From positions 133,416,354 through 133,480,353 of the forward strand of contig NC_066579.1 of assembly GCF_024323335.1 (NCBI RefSeq): DNA of 64,000 bases, read 5' to 3'. Under the pieces are notes generated by a model that did not search any database, had not been told where the DNA came from, and saw only the letters and a program-made list of their open reading frames with translations. Position numbers and translations under genes: made by a program. This document shows, in pieces, positions 32,081-43,978 of the stretch; positions within the stretch are counted from its first letter, which is position 1, and each line of letters begins with the position of its first letter. This stretch comes from Lathyrus oleraceus. Its lineage: Eukaryota; Streptophyta; Magnoliopsida; Fabales; Fabaceae.

Positions 32081-33560
32081 AATTTATCTACTTCTGCATC
32101 ATGGGTATTAGATACTGGATGCGGTTCTCACATTTGTACAAATGCACAGGGGCTAAAAAGGAGTAGAGATTTGGCAAAAGGTGAAGTTGACATACGAGTT
32201 GGCAATGGAGCAAAGGTTGCTGCTTTAGCCGTAGGAACTTATGTATTGACTTTACCTAGTGGTTTAATAATTTAGTTAGAGAACTATTATTATGTGCCTG
32301 CAATTAGCAGGAATATTATTTCCGTTTCTTGTTTGGACAAGTTTGGTTTTTCATTTATAATAAAGAACAATTGTTGCTCAATTTATTTGAATGATATATT
32401 TTATGCTACTGCACAAATGAACAATGGACTATATGTCCTTGATCTTGAAATGCCTATTTATAACATTAATACTAAAAGGATGAAACCTAATGAGTTAAAT
32501 CCAACTTACCTTTGGCATTGTCGATTAGGCCACATAAATGAGAAACGCATTTCCAAACTCCATAAAGATGGACTCTTGGACTCTTTTAATTATGAATCAT
32601 ATGAGACATGCAGATCTTGTTTAATTGGAAAGATGACAAAGTCTTCATTCACAGAAAAAGGTGAAAGAGCTAATGATCTTTTGGCCTTCATACATTCTGA
32701 TGTATGTGGACCACTGAACATACCAGCCAGATGAGGTTTTTAGTACTTCATCACATTTACTGATGATTTCAGTAGATATGATTATGTGTATTTAATGAAA
32801 CACAAATCAGAGTCCTTTGAAAAGTTCAAGGAATTCAAGAATGAAGTACAAAACCAACTAGGTAAGAATATTAAAACTCTTCGATCAGATCGAGGTGGTG
32901 AGTATTTAAGTCTAGAGTTTGATGACCATCTGAAAGAGTGTGGGATCCTATCCCAACTTACTCCTCCTGGAACACCCCAATGGAATGGTGTATCTGAGAG
33001 AAGAAATCGAACCCTGTTAGACATGGTCCGATCCATGATGAGCCACGCTGATCTTCCAAACTCCTTTTAGGGACATGCATTATTGACAAAAGCTTACACA
33101 CTTAACCGTGTTCCATCCAAAAAGGTTGAGAAGACACCATATGAGATATGGAGTGGTAAGAAACCACATATGTCTTACATGAAGATTAGGGGTTGCGAAG
33201 TTTATGTGAAATGACAAATTTTAACTAAGCTTGAGCCCAAATCTGACAAATGCTTATTTATGGGGTATCCTAAAGAAACAATAGGGTATTACTTCTACAA
33301 TCCTTCTGAGGGCAAAGTGTTTGTCGCTCGAACTGGAGTTTTCCTAGAAAAGGATTTTATTTCCAAAAGAATCAGTGGAAGGAAAGTAGAGCTTGAAGAA
33401 ATTCAAGAATCACAAAGCATTGATACACCTATGGAGGAATTAGAGCAGGAAACATAAGTAGTTGTGGAAGAGCAACCTGCTCAAGTAGAACAAGACCAGC
33501 GTAGGTCAGGCAGGATACGTCACCTACCTGAGAGATATGGATATCTCATAACTGATTAAG
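32081..33560 (+). pseudogene. Angela protease and integrase
   Basis: The protease region shows VLDTGCGSHIC, where copia proteases carry the D-[ST]-G active site. Integrase follows with its HHCC region (CRLGHINEKRI ... CRSC) and core residues at SDVCGP (Asp), TDDFSRYDY (Asp in the usual spacing), LRSDRGGEYLS (Asp) and a Glu in NGVSERRNRTLLDM. Stops lie near 32273, 32732, 32741, 33068, 33214, 33456 and 33558. The short Glu-rich linker with RRSGRIRHLPERYG leads to reverse transcriptase. Confidence 0.85.
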
Positions 33561-33574
33561 GTGATGTATTACTC

Positions 33575-35166
33575 ATGGATCAAGATGAGCCTGTGACCTA
33601 CCAAGAGGCCATAACTGGTCCCGAGTCTAAGAAGTGGCTAGAAGCCATGAAATCTGAAATGGATTCCATGTACACAAACCAGGTTTGGACCTTGGTAGAG
33701 CCTCCTGTAGGAGTTAACCCTATAGGATGCAAGTGGGTCTTCAAAAATAAGATTGACATGGATGTTAAGGTACATACCTATAAGGCAAGACTGGTTGCAA
33801 AAGGATATAAACAAATTCATGGGGTTGACTATGATGAAACCTTTTCACCAGTTACAATGCTTAAGTCTGTTCGGATTTTACTTGCTATCGCTGCATATCA
33901 TGATTATGAAATATGGCAGATGGATGTCAAAACTGCTTTCCTTAATGGGAATCTTCTTGAGGATATGTACATGACACAACCTGAAGGATTTGACATACCT
34001 GAAGAAGCCCAAAAGATATGTAAGTTACAAAGATCAATCTATGGATTGAAGCAAGCTTCCAAAAGCTGGAATCTTTGTTTTGATGAAACAGTAAAACAAT
34101 ATGGATTCATCAAGAACGAAGATGAGCCTTGTGTCTACAAGAAGGTTAGTGGGAGCATGATCGTTTTCCTGGTATTATATGTAGATGACATATTACTCAT
34201 TGGAAACGATGTCCATACCCTACAACAAGTAAAGTCTTGGTTGGGAAAATGCTTTTCTATGAAGGACTTAGGTGACGCAACCTATATATTAGGAATCCGA
34301 ATCTATAGAGATAAATCACAAAACCTGCTTGGCCTAAGTCAGAGTGCACACATAGACAAAGTGCTGAGACGCTTTAATATGCATGATTCCAAGAAAGGAT
34401 TCATACCTATGCAACATGGCCTGTGTCTATCAAAAACACAATCCCCTTCAACTAAGGAAGAAAGGGATCGCATGAATAAGATTCCATATGCATCTGCAAT
34501 AGGATCTATCATGTATGCCATGTTATGTACTCGACCAGATGTCTCGTATGCTTTGAGTGCAACGAGTAGGTACCAATCTGATCCTGGTGATGCTCATTGG
34601 GTAGTTGTCAAGAATATCCTTAAGTATTTAAGAAGGACTAAGGACTCGTTCTTGATATATGGAGGTCAAGAAGAGCTGGCTGTAGTTGGATACACCGATG
34701 CTAGCTTCCAGATAGATAAGGATGACTTTAGATCGCAATATGGTTATGTGTTTTGCTTAAAAGGTGGCACTGTGAGCTGGAAAAGTTCAAAGCAAGATAC
34801 AGTTGCTGATTCTACAACCGAGGCCGAGTATATTGCTGCCTCAAGTGCAGCAAAGGAAGCTGTTTAGATCAAAAGTTCATTAGTGAACTTGGCATGGTTC
34901 CTAGCATTGTGGATCCCATTGGTCTTTATTGTGATAACAATGGTGCTATCGCACAAGCTAAGGAACCTAGATCTCACCAACAATCCAAACATATACTTAG
35001 GCGTTATCACCTCATTCGAGAGATAATAGATAGAGAAGATGTGAAAATATGCAGAGTACCTACACTTGACAATATTGCTGACCCATTGACAAAGCCTCTT
35101 GCGCAGCATAAGCATGATGGCCATACTAGATCTATGGGCATTTGGGGTTTGCCTGATTGGCTCTAG
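33575..35166 (+). pseudogene. Angela reverse transcriptase and RNase H
   Basis: The first 430 codons are open. RT motifs are WVFKNKIDMD, QMDVKTAFLNG (Asp), IYGLKQASKSW and LYVDDILLIG (catalytic Asp pair). RNase H follows with GYTDASFQ, STTEAEYIA and, after a stop at 34865 and a one-base frameshift, CDNNGAIA and KHILRRYHLIRE. The C-terminal LADPLTK-type motif is present. It copies the element RNA into cDNA; this copy is broken only near the RNase H end. Confidence 0.9.
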
Positions 35167-35170
35167 TGCT

Positions 35171-35180
35171 AGTGGGAGAT
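35171..35180 (+). other. Angela polypurine tract
   Basis: AGTGGGAGAT immediately before the 3' LTR, as expected for plus-strand priming. Confidence 0.8.
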
Positions 35181-36529
35181 TGTTGGTGTAATCTCTAGAG
35201 GACAATACTTTTGGTACTTGTATAGAATTATTTATTAATAATAAAAGGCTTTTTCTTTATTATGTTTGTTTAATAAAGTCCCTAGAATAGCTAGTCCGTT
35301 TAATGTATCAAGTGTGACTTAATCATGAGATTACATTAAACATAAGGACACTATTCTTAAAGTATCCGTAGTCGAGCTTTATTGTGAAGTGGAATAACAT
35401 TAAAGCATAAAGACTATTATGTATATAGACTGATGATCACATCTCATAGATCATGGATAAGGAGTTATCAAGTCTTAAACATAGGTATGAATATTAAGAG
35501 TAATATTTATATTGGATTGACCCGCTATGAGAATACTATATAGAATGTTATGCAAAGTGTCGTAAGTTATTCTCATGGTGATAATGGTGTATACCACCCT
35601 TTGACCTAAAACCACTATGGACCCTAGATGTAGAGTCGAGTGCCTTATTGTTGATCAAACATTTTCTGTAACTGGATAACCATAAAGACAGTTGATGGGT
35701 ACTCCACGAAGCATGCTAAGGGACATGAGTGACCTAGATGGAATTTACCCATCCTGCGTAACAGGATAAATGTCTATGGGCCTAATATTGAACTGGACAA
35801 GGATGACACGGTCTATGCCTTGTGTTCAATATAGACATAAGGGCATAAGGGTAATTGTACACATAAGTATTATCACAGAAGGATTTGTCAGATCACATGA
35901 CATTTTCGTGTCTTGGGTAGTAGTGATGTGTTGCTAGATACCGCTCACTGTTTATTATGTTAAATGCGTGATTTAATATAATTGCCAATGCCGCGAAAAC
36001 CTATAGGGTCACACACAAAAGGATGGATTGATGAGAGATAGAGTAACTAAGGAACACCATGAGGTACGGTGCACTTAAGTGAATTGTAGAACATCGTAAG
36101 GTACATTGTACTTAAGTAGAATACGAAATATGGCAAGGTACCACGCGCTTAAGTGATTTTGGCATATTATAAAATATGGGCCACATACACTCAGGTGGGC
36201 TTTTTAGCTTGTAGCCCACACAAGTGGTTCTATAAATAGAACACTTGTGCAGAAGCATTTGTGCAGTTGCAATTTTGTTTCTCTCCCTCTCTCTCTCACT
36301 CAAAGCCGTCATTCGTAGCAGCTAGTGCTGAGATTGAAGGAATCCATTCGTGTGGACTGAGTAGAGGCATTGTCGTCGTTCAACGTTCGTGATCGCTCCG
36401 TAGATCTACGTCAAAGGTTTCAATCGTCATAAGAGGTAACAATTCTATCACTGATCATGCCCATTCGTAAGGATCACTACAGGAGAAATTTTTAAATTCC
36501 GCTGCGCTTTGGATCGCCCTTCTCCTTCA
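35181..36529 (+). repeat. Angela 3' LTR
   Basis: Copy of 28152-29516 with scattered substitutions, ending CCTTCA at 36529. Confidence 0.93.
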
Positions 36530-36534
36530 ATTGT
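36530..36534. repeat. Angela target duplication, right (ATTGT)
   Basis: Matches 28147-28151; removing the element and one copy rejoins the Ogre RNase H frame. Confidence 0.9.
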
Positions 36535-37660
36535 TTGTACACTTGAAAGTCAATCTAGATTTAAATGGAAAATGTGTGCCTTGAGGAGTAATAATCACTG
36601 CCCCAATGCCATTACCATAAGAATTAACAGCTCCATCAAGTACCATGCCCCAACGGGAACCAGGTTCCGGCCCTTCTTCAAGCAATGGTTCATCACAATC
36701 TTTCATCTTCAAGTACAAAATCTCTTCATCAGGAAAATCATACTGCACTGAATGATAATCTTCAATTGGTTGGTGAGCCAAATGGTCAGCCAAGTCACTA
36801 CCTTTAATAGCTTTTTAAGTTCGGTATTCAATATCATACTCAGATAACAACATCTGCCAACGGGAAATCCTCCTAGTTAAGGAAGGCTTCTCAATTTTGG
36901 ATATCCACCAAGTAGTATGATTCAACATATACTGGTTCAGACGCTTAGCAGCCCAAGCCAATGCGCAACAAGTCTTTTCAAGCATAGTCTCACAGTCAGT
37001 GAACTTCTTACTGAGGTAGTAAGTTGCATATTATCTCTTTCTAGATTCATCTTGCTGACCGAGAACACAACCCATACTTTCTTCAAGCACAGTCAAATAC
37101 ATGATCAAAGATCTTCCTTCAACGGGCGGAGACAGAATTAGAGGCTCAAGCAGATACTCTTTGATACTATCAAAAGCTTTATGGCAATCTTCGGTCCAAT
37201 CACAAGACTGATCTTTCCAAAGAAGCTTGAAAATAGGCGCACATGTGGCAGTCATATGCGATATAAATCTTGAGATATAATTCAAGCGCCCGAGAAAACC
37301 CCTGATTTGCTTCTTAATTTTGGGTGCAGGCATCTCTTGTATTTCTTTGACCTTGGCAGGATCAACTTCAATACCCTTCTCACTGACAATAAAGCCCAAC
37401 AACTTACTAGAACGAACGCCAAAAGTAAACTTATTAGGATTCAAGCAGAGTTTGTACTTCCTCAAACGTTGGAATAACTTTAACAAATGCTCAGCATGTT
37501 CTTCTTCATCACTTGATTTGCCAATCATGTCATCAACATAAACTTCAATCTCTTTATGCATCATATCATGAAAAAGAGTGGTCATAGCTCTCTGGTACGT
37601 TTCACTGGCATTCTTTAAACCGAAAGGCATGACTTCTTCAGGAAACGACTTCGTACACCG
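36535..37660 (-). pseudogene. Ogre A pol: reverse transcriptase and RNase H start
   Basis: On the minus strand, 37640-37025 is a reverse transcriptase C-terminal half: VMPFGLKNASETYQRAM, VYVDDMIGKS (catalytic Asp pair), KYKLCLNPNKFTFGV and LGFIVSEKGIEVDPAKVKEIQ. It then passes through a tether RNase H-like region with stops (37025-36820). The final segment, 36793-36535, opens a second RNase H (RWGMVLDGAVNSYGNGIGAVI), the extra archaeal-type RNase H seen in Tat elements. It continues past Angela at 28151. Upstream of about 37640 homology to Ogre is lost: the fingers and palm start of RT are missing. Confidence 0.82.
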
Positions 37661-38471
37661 TGTTTCCTTTCGGATTTGCATTATGCAAGCTTTCTTCAAG
37701 GCAGAGTAACCTTTCCCCTACTGCTTGCCAATTTACTGCCAAACCATATTGTAAACACATTTCAATAATTCGCTGGTGCCTTGCACTACAAGATTGGCTT
37801 GCAGTAGTTGGAAACCAGGTAATATCTCTGGCCTAGGTATCATCAATGGCGTGAGATGTTTTAATGATGGTTCGACTTGCTGGAATTGTGGAATAGATCT
37901 TAAGAGCGAGAGAAGTTGGAAGACTCATTCAGTTGCTCTTGTTTGAGTTGGACCTAGATATGAAAGTGCAGATAAAGAGTTCACTAGGACTTGATCACTA
38001 CCGTTTTATGAGGGAGGAAGTGGATCTCTTGTAGCTCGAGCAATTGCAGTTGCTCTGTGTTGCGCAACAGAGTGATTGGCTTTAGATCTTGTCATTGTTG
38101 GTGGATTTGGTGAAAATCTGAGGATCAGTATTATTTAAGATCAATGAGGATCGAGAACAGAGAATCATGGTTCAAATTCATAAATTTTAAGTTTCTAGTA
38201 TGAGGAATCCTTTGGTTCAGTGAATCGAGAGATGAATGTTCTAATATGGAAAACGGGAGAATCAAATGTCGATTCTCATAGATGACGTAACTATTTCGCG
38301 AGGGAACAAGACTCGATCGATGATCGGAAGATGTGGATTGAAATAGTGGACTTGAGCTTCCGATGCGATAGAAGAGGGGATGACCTATAAGGTTATCACT
38401 CCAATGTCTAAGTCAATATGAGAGTAAGCTGAATGAATGAAGTTTGAATTGAAATTGTAACTGGAAAATGA
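37661..38471 (-). other. Unassigned segment with near-open minus frame
   Basis: I cannot assign this segment. On the minus strand an ATG at 38092 opens a 29-residue basic frame (MTRSKANHSVAQHRATAIAR), followed in the same frame by about 100 codons with only two or three stops, running toward the Ogre RT remnant. It could be part of another element or host exon fused by deletion. 38100-38471 shows nothing recognisable. Confidence 0.3.
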
Positions 38472-39670
38472 CACTATTACAAATAACACATTTCATGACA
38501 ACGCTTTCACTTCAACCAACAAAAAATTGAAGTGTAAACCCTATTAAATGCAGTTTATAAATATATTTCCTCAGTTCCAATGAAACGCTGAGGGATAAAG
38601 TAACTAAGGGACACACTTCGGTTATCCTAACAATCAGGGGAAATCTTACTCATTTTTTTCTATTAAAGCACATGTTTATTAAGTTTTGACCTAACCTAGC
38701 ACACCAGTTGTGTCTCAAACTTGTAAACATCATTCTTTTAGATGGATTGCAAGACAAAAAAATATTTAAGGTTTCTTAATTAGTTAGAAAATATTTTAAG
38801 GTTGTGTGTTGTTTTTGTTTTTGTTCTTGTTGTTGTTATTGTTGTTGTTTACCAATATTGATCAAATATTTTTCTGCTCTTATAATCCATCTCATGAAAT
38901 GTAGTTGTTGTTCTTTCCTTGTTTGACAACATTGATAAAACTATTCCTAATCATACTTAAAAATATTGCAACTAAAAAAAAAATGATGGATGATGAAAGT
39001 CTTTCAGATATATACCTTACAATACACCATTTTCTTTCTAGGTATGCAATAAAAGTAATTTATTCCTCTCAGTTGGTCTGAAAACCGAGGGATATTATTT
39101 TATTTCACAAACAAATATTTGTCGTCCATAAACAAATCTTTGTCGTCCATTTATTAAGTATCAATGCTCAAGACACTGCCAACATATTAATCTCTAAGAA
39201 ATGTTAGTGATTTGCGTGAAACCATCACGACATCCATTCAGAATGCGAACACCACACTATATATGAACCACAAACATTATAATTCACAAACATTGATAAT
39301 GAAAACATTAGGATGGAAAAAAGTGAACCGAGAAGTAGCGTGAAAACAATTTTTATGATGGATTGCAAGAGCAGAAAATAGTATTGGTTCAACGTTTGTG
39401 TTCTTTACATAATCTCTACTCTTTATATATGATAAATTATTTTCCCTATCTAACCTTTGTAAATTTTACATCATAAACAAATAAATCAGAAACAATTAAA
39501 AACATATTACAATATACAGATATGTAAAATATTCCAGCATTTATTCTTCACCAAGATTCACAAGAATGATGATGAAGATGTTCAGGATTCTTCCTCAACA
39601 TTGTACTTGTAGATTTAAATAAAAATAATGTAAAATTATGAAAATTGATGTTTTAATGAGACACACACAC

Positions 39671-39766
<96 letters not shown>

Positions 39767-39992
39767 ACTCGGTTAGATTTAACACCGAGAAAAAAAGTTG
39801 TGTGTTTTCTATAAAATACTAAATTGTTTTTGATAGGGTTCGAATCCATGAGCGGTACAATTTATCCCTCAGTTCATTTAAAATCGAGGGAATAAGTTGC
39901 AACTTTTTATGATGTCTTTCGTTATCTCACCTAAGAAGCCGAGGTAAAACCCCTTTCTCAACCGAGCTAAAAATAAATTTTTCGTAGTAGTG
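38472..39992. mobile_element. Small non-autonomous CACTA-like element
   Basis: Starts CACTATTACAAATAA and ends with the reverse complement of CACTACTACGAAAAA, an imperfect CACTA-type inverted pair. Inside are several subterminal stem-like pairs around CCTCAGTT/CCTCGGTT and ACTGAGG/ACCGAGG (38570, 39065, 39770, 39870 and 39945), characteristic of plant CACTA transposons. The flanking triplets are TGA and TGG, so a perfect 3-bp duplication is not seen. No transposase is present. Confidence 0.65.
39661..39764. repeat. Compound (AC)n(GT)n(AT)n microsatellite
   Basis: Five AC, nine GT and about 38 AT dinucleotides in a row within the CACTA-like element. The AC/GT junction is a perfect palindrome. 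Confidence 0.97.
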
Positions 39993-41617
39993 TGGCGCGC
40001 CTCTATCTTATATAGTAGGACAGTTATAAGAACATACTAATCTTTCGGCGTGAAATGCAGAGATCCGTCTAATAAATATTTGATTTATATTACCTGCACT
40101 TTATACCATGATATCGTACCTGCTTTGCTTTGTGAGTGACGTGATGAATCAATGTGTTTTCTATGTCGTAGCTATTGAGCCTTTTGACCTGTTAAAAACA
40201 CATCTAATTAATCTTAATCCAACATATTTCAACTTTGTATTTAGAATAATAAAAATACACAAATTCGTGATGATGACGTTTAATTTAGATTTTTTTTTCT
40301 TTTATATGCTTATCGAGAGTCTTACTAACCAATGTCTTAAATATATTTTTTAAAATTTATTAATAAAAAATATAATTTTAAAAATCAAATATTTTAATTT
40401 TTAATGTATTAAATATAAAAGTTTTTATTAAAAAAGTTGTCATTTTAAGATTTTAAAGTTTTCTAACATCACTTGTTAGCATTTTTTATTTTCTTTATTA
40501 ATTTAATTAAAAATTTCAAATGATGTGTCGCCGCACTCATACAACCTAATATTCATGTATAATTATTAATTAAATTTAATATTATTATGTACATGAGACT
40601 GAGTTTGAACTCGTAATCTATGATTAAACTAAAACAAATCTTTACTATTTCATTCAAATATTTTGGAATAATTGAATTGATTTAACATGATAAATATTTT
40701 TCATTTTTTAATATATTATATGAAATAGTTAAATATATACACATTATAAAATAATAAAAATGGTTACTAATCTTCAAAATGGGTCAAAGACCCAATATGA
40801 GAGATTCACATGTTAATGTTAAGCCCAATCATACATATTCCCATAAAAATTATTTTACATATATAATCAATATATGAGATTCAAGATATATTTTTCTAAT
40901 TCCACATTTCACGTCACTTATTTAAAATTTGTAATTGATTTGCACATTGCTAACATTGCAGATTTACTTTACACCACCATTAGATTCTAACATTGTAAAA
41001 TAACATTAATTCTAATTCTCACGAATATAATTTAATCAATTTAATTTAATATTATTCTTTGTATTTATGACAATGCATATATATTTCATAATTTAATAAA
41101 AATAATTTAATAAAAATAATATTCTCTTTTTAATTATTCATATTTTTAGAAAATATATGAAATAGTCAAACCAATAACCTCTTATGAGATAGAGAAAATA
41201 AATTATCATACAAAGAATATTACCCTTTTTTTTGGTTGGTCAAGCCAATATTAATCTTTCTAATTCACAATATTTATTACATTCAAATAAATTTAATTTC
41301 AAAATTTTTAATTGTATTTTATAATTAATATGACATACTTTCTCTTAAATTATTATCTACTTTATATTTATAATAATAAAAATATATTAATAATTAATTA
41401 AATAATTTTAAATTGAATATATTTATGACGTGATATAATTCAACAAATATTATAAGATTATTAAAATATATATATTAAAACAAATTTAACAATAAAAAAA
41501 TTAGAATTAAAAATGGTAGCAATAAATTGTAAGAGAGGTATATTTATTACTCACATCTAACCCCAAGTAAGGTCAATAACTTAACCATAGATTAGAACTA
41601 GAGTTAAAAAACACAAG
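39993..41617. other. AT-rich upstream region of the ZHD gene
   Basis: No gene or recognisable repeat. It probably contains the promoter of the downstream gene, but no specific element could be supported. Confidence 0.5.
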
Positions 41618-41689
41618 TTGTTAAGAAGGGACAACCACATAACCCGGATTTTATTATCAACAGTCGTCACATACATCACCTCCACTTTC

Positions 41690-41785
41690 TCAATATTCTC
41701 TCCCTCTTCCTCCTCCCTCTCCTCCTCCACCACCACCACAACCACCACCACTTTTCCTCCTCCACCACCACTTCTCCTCTTTCTT
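41690..41785 (+). promoter_or_regulatory. Pyrimidine-rich tract with CCACCA runs, likely ZHD 5' UTR
   Basis: TTCCTCCTCC, CCACCACCAC and TTTTCCTCCTCC runs 180-275 bp upstream of the start codon. CT-rich tracts are common in plant core promoters and 5' UTRs. An open frame over it (41618-41842) is compositionally biased and not called as a gene. Confidence 0.45.
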
Positions 41786-41966
41786 TTTGTCTCCTTTCAA
41801 TTCCTCAAATTTTCAGAAAAAAATAGCTCAAAACCAAGCTAGCTTCTTCATGGAGACTATAGTGTATGATGTGATACATTTATGAGGTTTTATAAACTTA
41901 GAAGTTAGAACCACATAATTGAAACTAAGGTAAGTTTTTTTAATTTTAATCTTTTTTAGATTTATC

Positions 41967-42923
41967 ATGATGGAGGTTTTAACAACAACAACAACCGCCA
42001 CAAACACTACTCCTTTGGCAACAATTTCAAAACCATCAGAACCCGATTCAGAAAACCCGACCCGAATCCAACAACAACAACCCGTTAACACAACAACCTC
42101 AAACATAACAAAGCCTCTGTCTTTTTCAAATGGGGTTCTTAAACGCCACCATCCCAACACTCACAACCACCACAACAACAACGTTGTTGCTGTTACTTAC
42201 AAAGAATGTCTCAAAAACCACGTGGCAACTTTAGGTGGTCACGCACTAGACGGTTGTTGTGAATTCATGCCGTCACCAACCGCCACCTCCGACGACCCCG
42301 CTTCCATAAAATGCGCCGCTTGCGGATGTCACCGGAATTTCCACCGCCGTGAACCAGAAGAACCGATTTCCACCGTTTTTGAATATCAACCTCACCACCG
42401 CCACCACCCACCACCTCCGCCGTTGTTTCAGTCCCGTTCGCCAAGCTCCCCGTCTCCACCGCCGATCTCATCATACCCATCAGCTCCACATATGCTCTTA
42501 GCACTCTCTGGTGCCGGAGTCGGACTCTCGATCCCGCCGGAAAACACAGCAGCGCCGTTAAACCTTGGTTCTCCGATGGGAGCTAGTAGAAAAAGATTCA
42601 GAACAAAATTCTCACAAGAGCAGAAGGATAAGATGCATGAATTTGCTGAGAGACTTGGGTGGAAGATGCAGAAGAGAGATGAAGAAATGGTTAATGGATT
42701 TTGCAATGAAGTTGGTGTTGATAGAAGTGTTCTCAAAGTCTGGATGCATAACAATAAGAACACTTTGGGAAGAAAATTATCAGATCATGGTAATGGTGAC
42801 GGCGACGCCGTAAGATCCGCCGTAGACGGTGTCTCCGATGGTGGTTTTGGTGCTCATGAGAATGATAATGATGGGATTAATGTTGCTGCTTGTGCTACTA
42901 ATGGATCTTCTTCTTCTTCTTGA
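41967..42923 (+). CDS. Zinc-finger homeodomain (ZF-HD) transcription factor, 318 aa
   Basis: Plant-specific nuclear transcription factor; family members bind ATTA-core sites as dimers and act in flower, leaf and stress programmes. Residues 76-130 form the ZF-HD dimerisation zinc finger ([10 protein letters not shown] ... [14 protein letters not shown] ... [16 protein letters not shown]). Residues 208-270 are the homeodomain ([25 protein letters not shown] ending [14 protein letters not shown]). Between them is a His/Pro/Ser-rich linker, and the N-terminus is Thr/Pro-rich with a Gln run. The homeodomain resembles the ZHD8/9/10 group of Arabidopsis, a judgement from memory. It is single-exon, as usual for the family. 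Two adjacent ATGs start the frame and the first is used. In the finger, GCCEF replaces the common GCGEF and NHVATLGG replaces NHAA-type sequence, conservative changes that leave the metal ligands in place. It is the only intact host gene here. Confidence 0.95.
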   Translation: MMEVLTTTTTATNTTPLATISKPSEPDSENPTRIQQQQPVNTTTSNITKPLSFSNGVLKRHHPNTHNHHNNNVVAVTYKECLKNHVATLGGHALDGCCEFMPSPTATSDDPASIKCAACGCHRNFHRREPEEPISTVFEYQPHHRHHPPPPPLFQSRSPSSPSPPPISSYPSAPHMLLALSGAGVGLSIPPENTAAPLNLGSPMGASRKRFRTKFSQEQKDKMHEFAERLGWKMQKRDEEMVNGFCNEVGVDRSVLKVWMHNNKNTLGRKLSDHGNGDGDAVRSAVDGVSDGGFGAHENDNDGINVAACATNGSSSSS

Positions 42924-43182
42924 TTTTTTTTATGAGAGATTAAAAAAAATATGAGGGAATAATAATAATAATTGATATGTTTAGATTATATTATAGAGTA
43001 ATTAAGAGTTGGTATTAGTTAATTTAGTTGTTTTTTTTTCTTTTAATTTTTCTTTTTTCAATTTAATTGTTTAGTTTTTGTTAATTAATGAGATTATTAT
43101 GATGATCAACTTCTTGGATAACATTTTAATTTTTCAATTTATTTGCTTAGTTTTTTTAATTAGTTTAAGCCTTGTTATGACA
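42924..43182 (+). other. ZHD 3' flank
   Basis: T-rich sequence after the stop codon with AATAAT stretches (42959-42970) that could serve as polyadenylation signals. Confidence 0.4.

Positions 43183-43976
<794 letters not shown>

Positions 43977-43978
<2 letters not shown>

Larger units (their letters stand above)
28152..36529 (+). mobile_element. Complete Angela-type Ty1/copia element, 8.4 kb
   Basis: Two LTRs of 1,365 and 1,349 bp, a 5-bp target duplication (ATTGT), a tRNA-Met primer site, gag-pol in copia order (GAG-PR-INT-RT-RNH) and a polypurine tract. The LTR start TGTTGGTG with the nearby CCCTAGAGGC block fits the Angela/BARE group. It lies inside Ogre A pol in the opposite orientation. 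In-frame stops and a frameshift make this copy non-coding. In the first 480 bp the LTRs differ at about 22 sites by hand count, mostly transitions. Confidence 0.93.
19300..37660 (-). mobile_element. Ogre element A (Ty3/gypsy, Tat), 5' truncated
   Basis: On the minus strand the order is pol remnants (37660-26746), a long 3' UTR, a polypurine tract and a full 3' LTR. The LTR begins TGTAAGACCCCAATTTTGAC and ends CCGCTACA, both well-known Ogre termini. The gag-protease half and the 5' LTR are missing; homology to pol ends near 37640-37660. An Angela element sits inside pol. The lower end abuts the Maximus remnant, with TCCAC as the flanking 5 bases; the matching copy cannot be found because the other end is lost. 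Confidence 0.85.

Noticed and set aside
38472..39992. Calling the CACTA-like element as high-confidence with a 3-bp duplication
   Set aside because: The flanking triplets are TGA and TGG and the inverted ends match only partly, so confidence was kept moderate.
41618..41842. 74-codon frame upstream of the ZHD gene
   Set aside because: Its Ser/Thr/Pro runs come from CT and CCA repeats in the likely promoter or 5' UTR. No conserved feature is visible.
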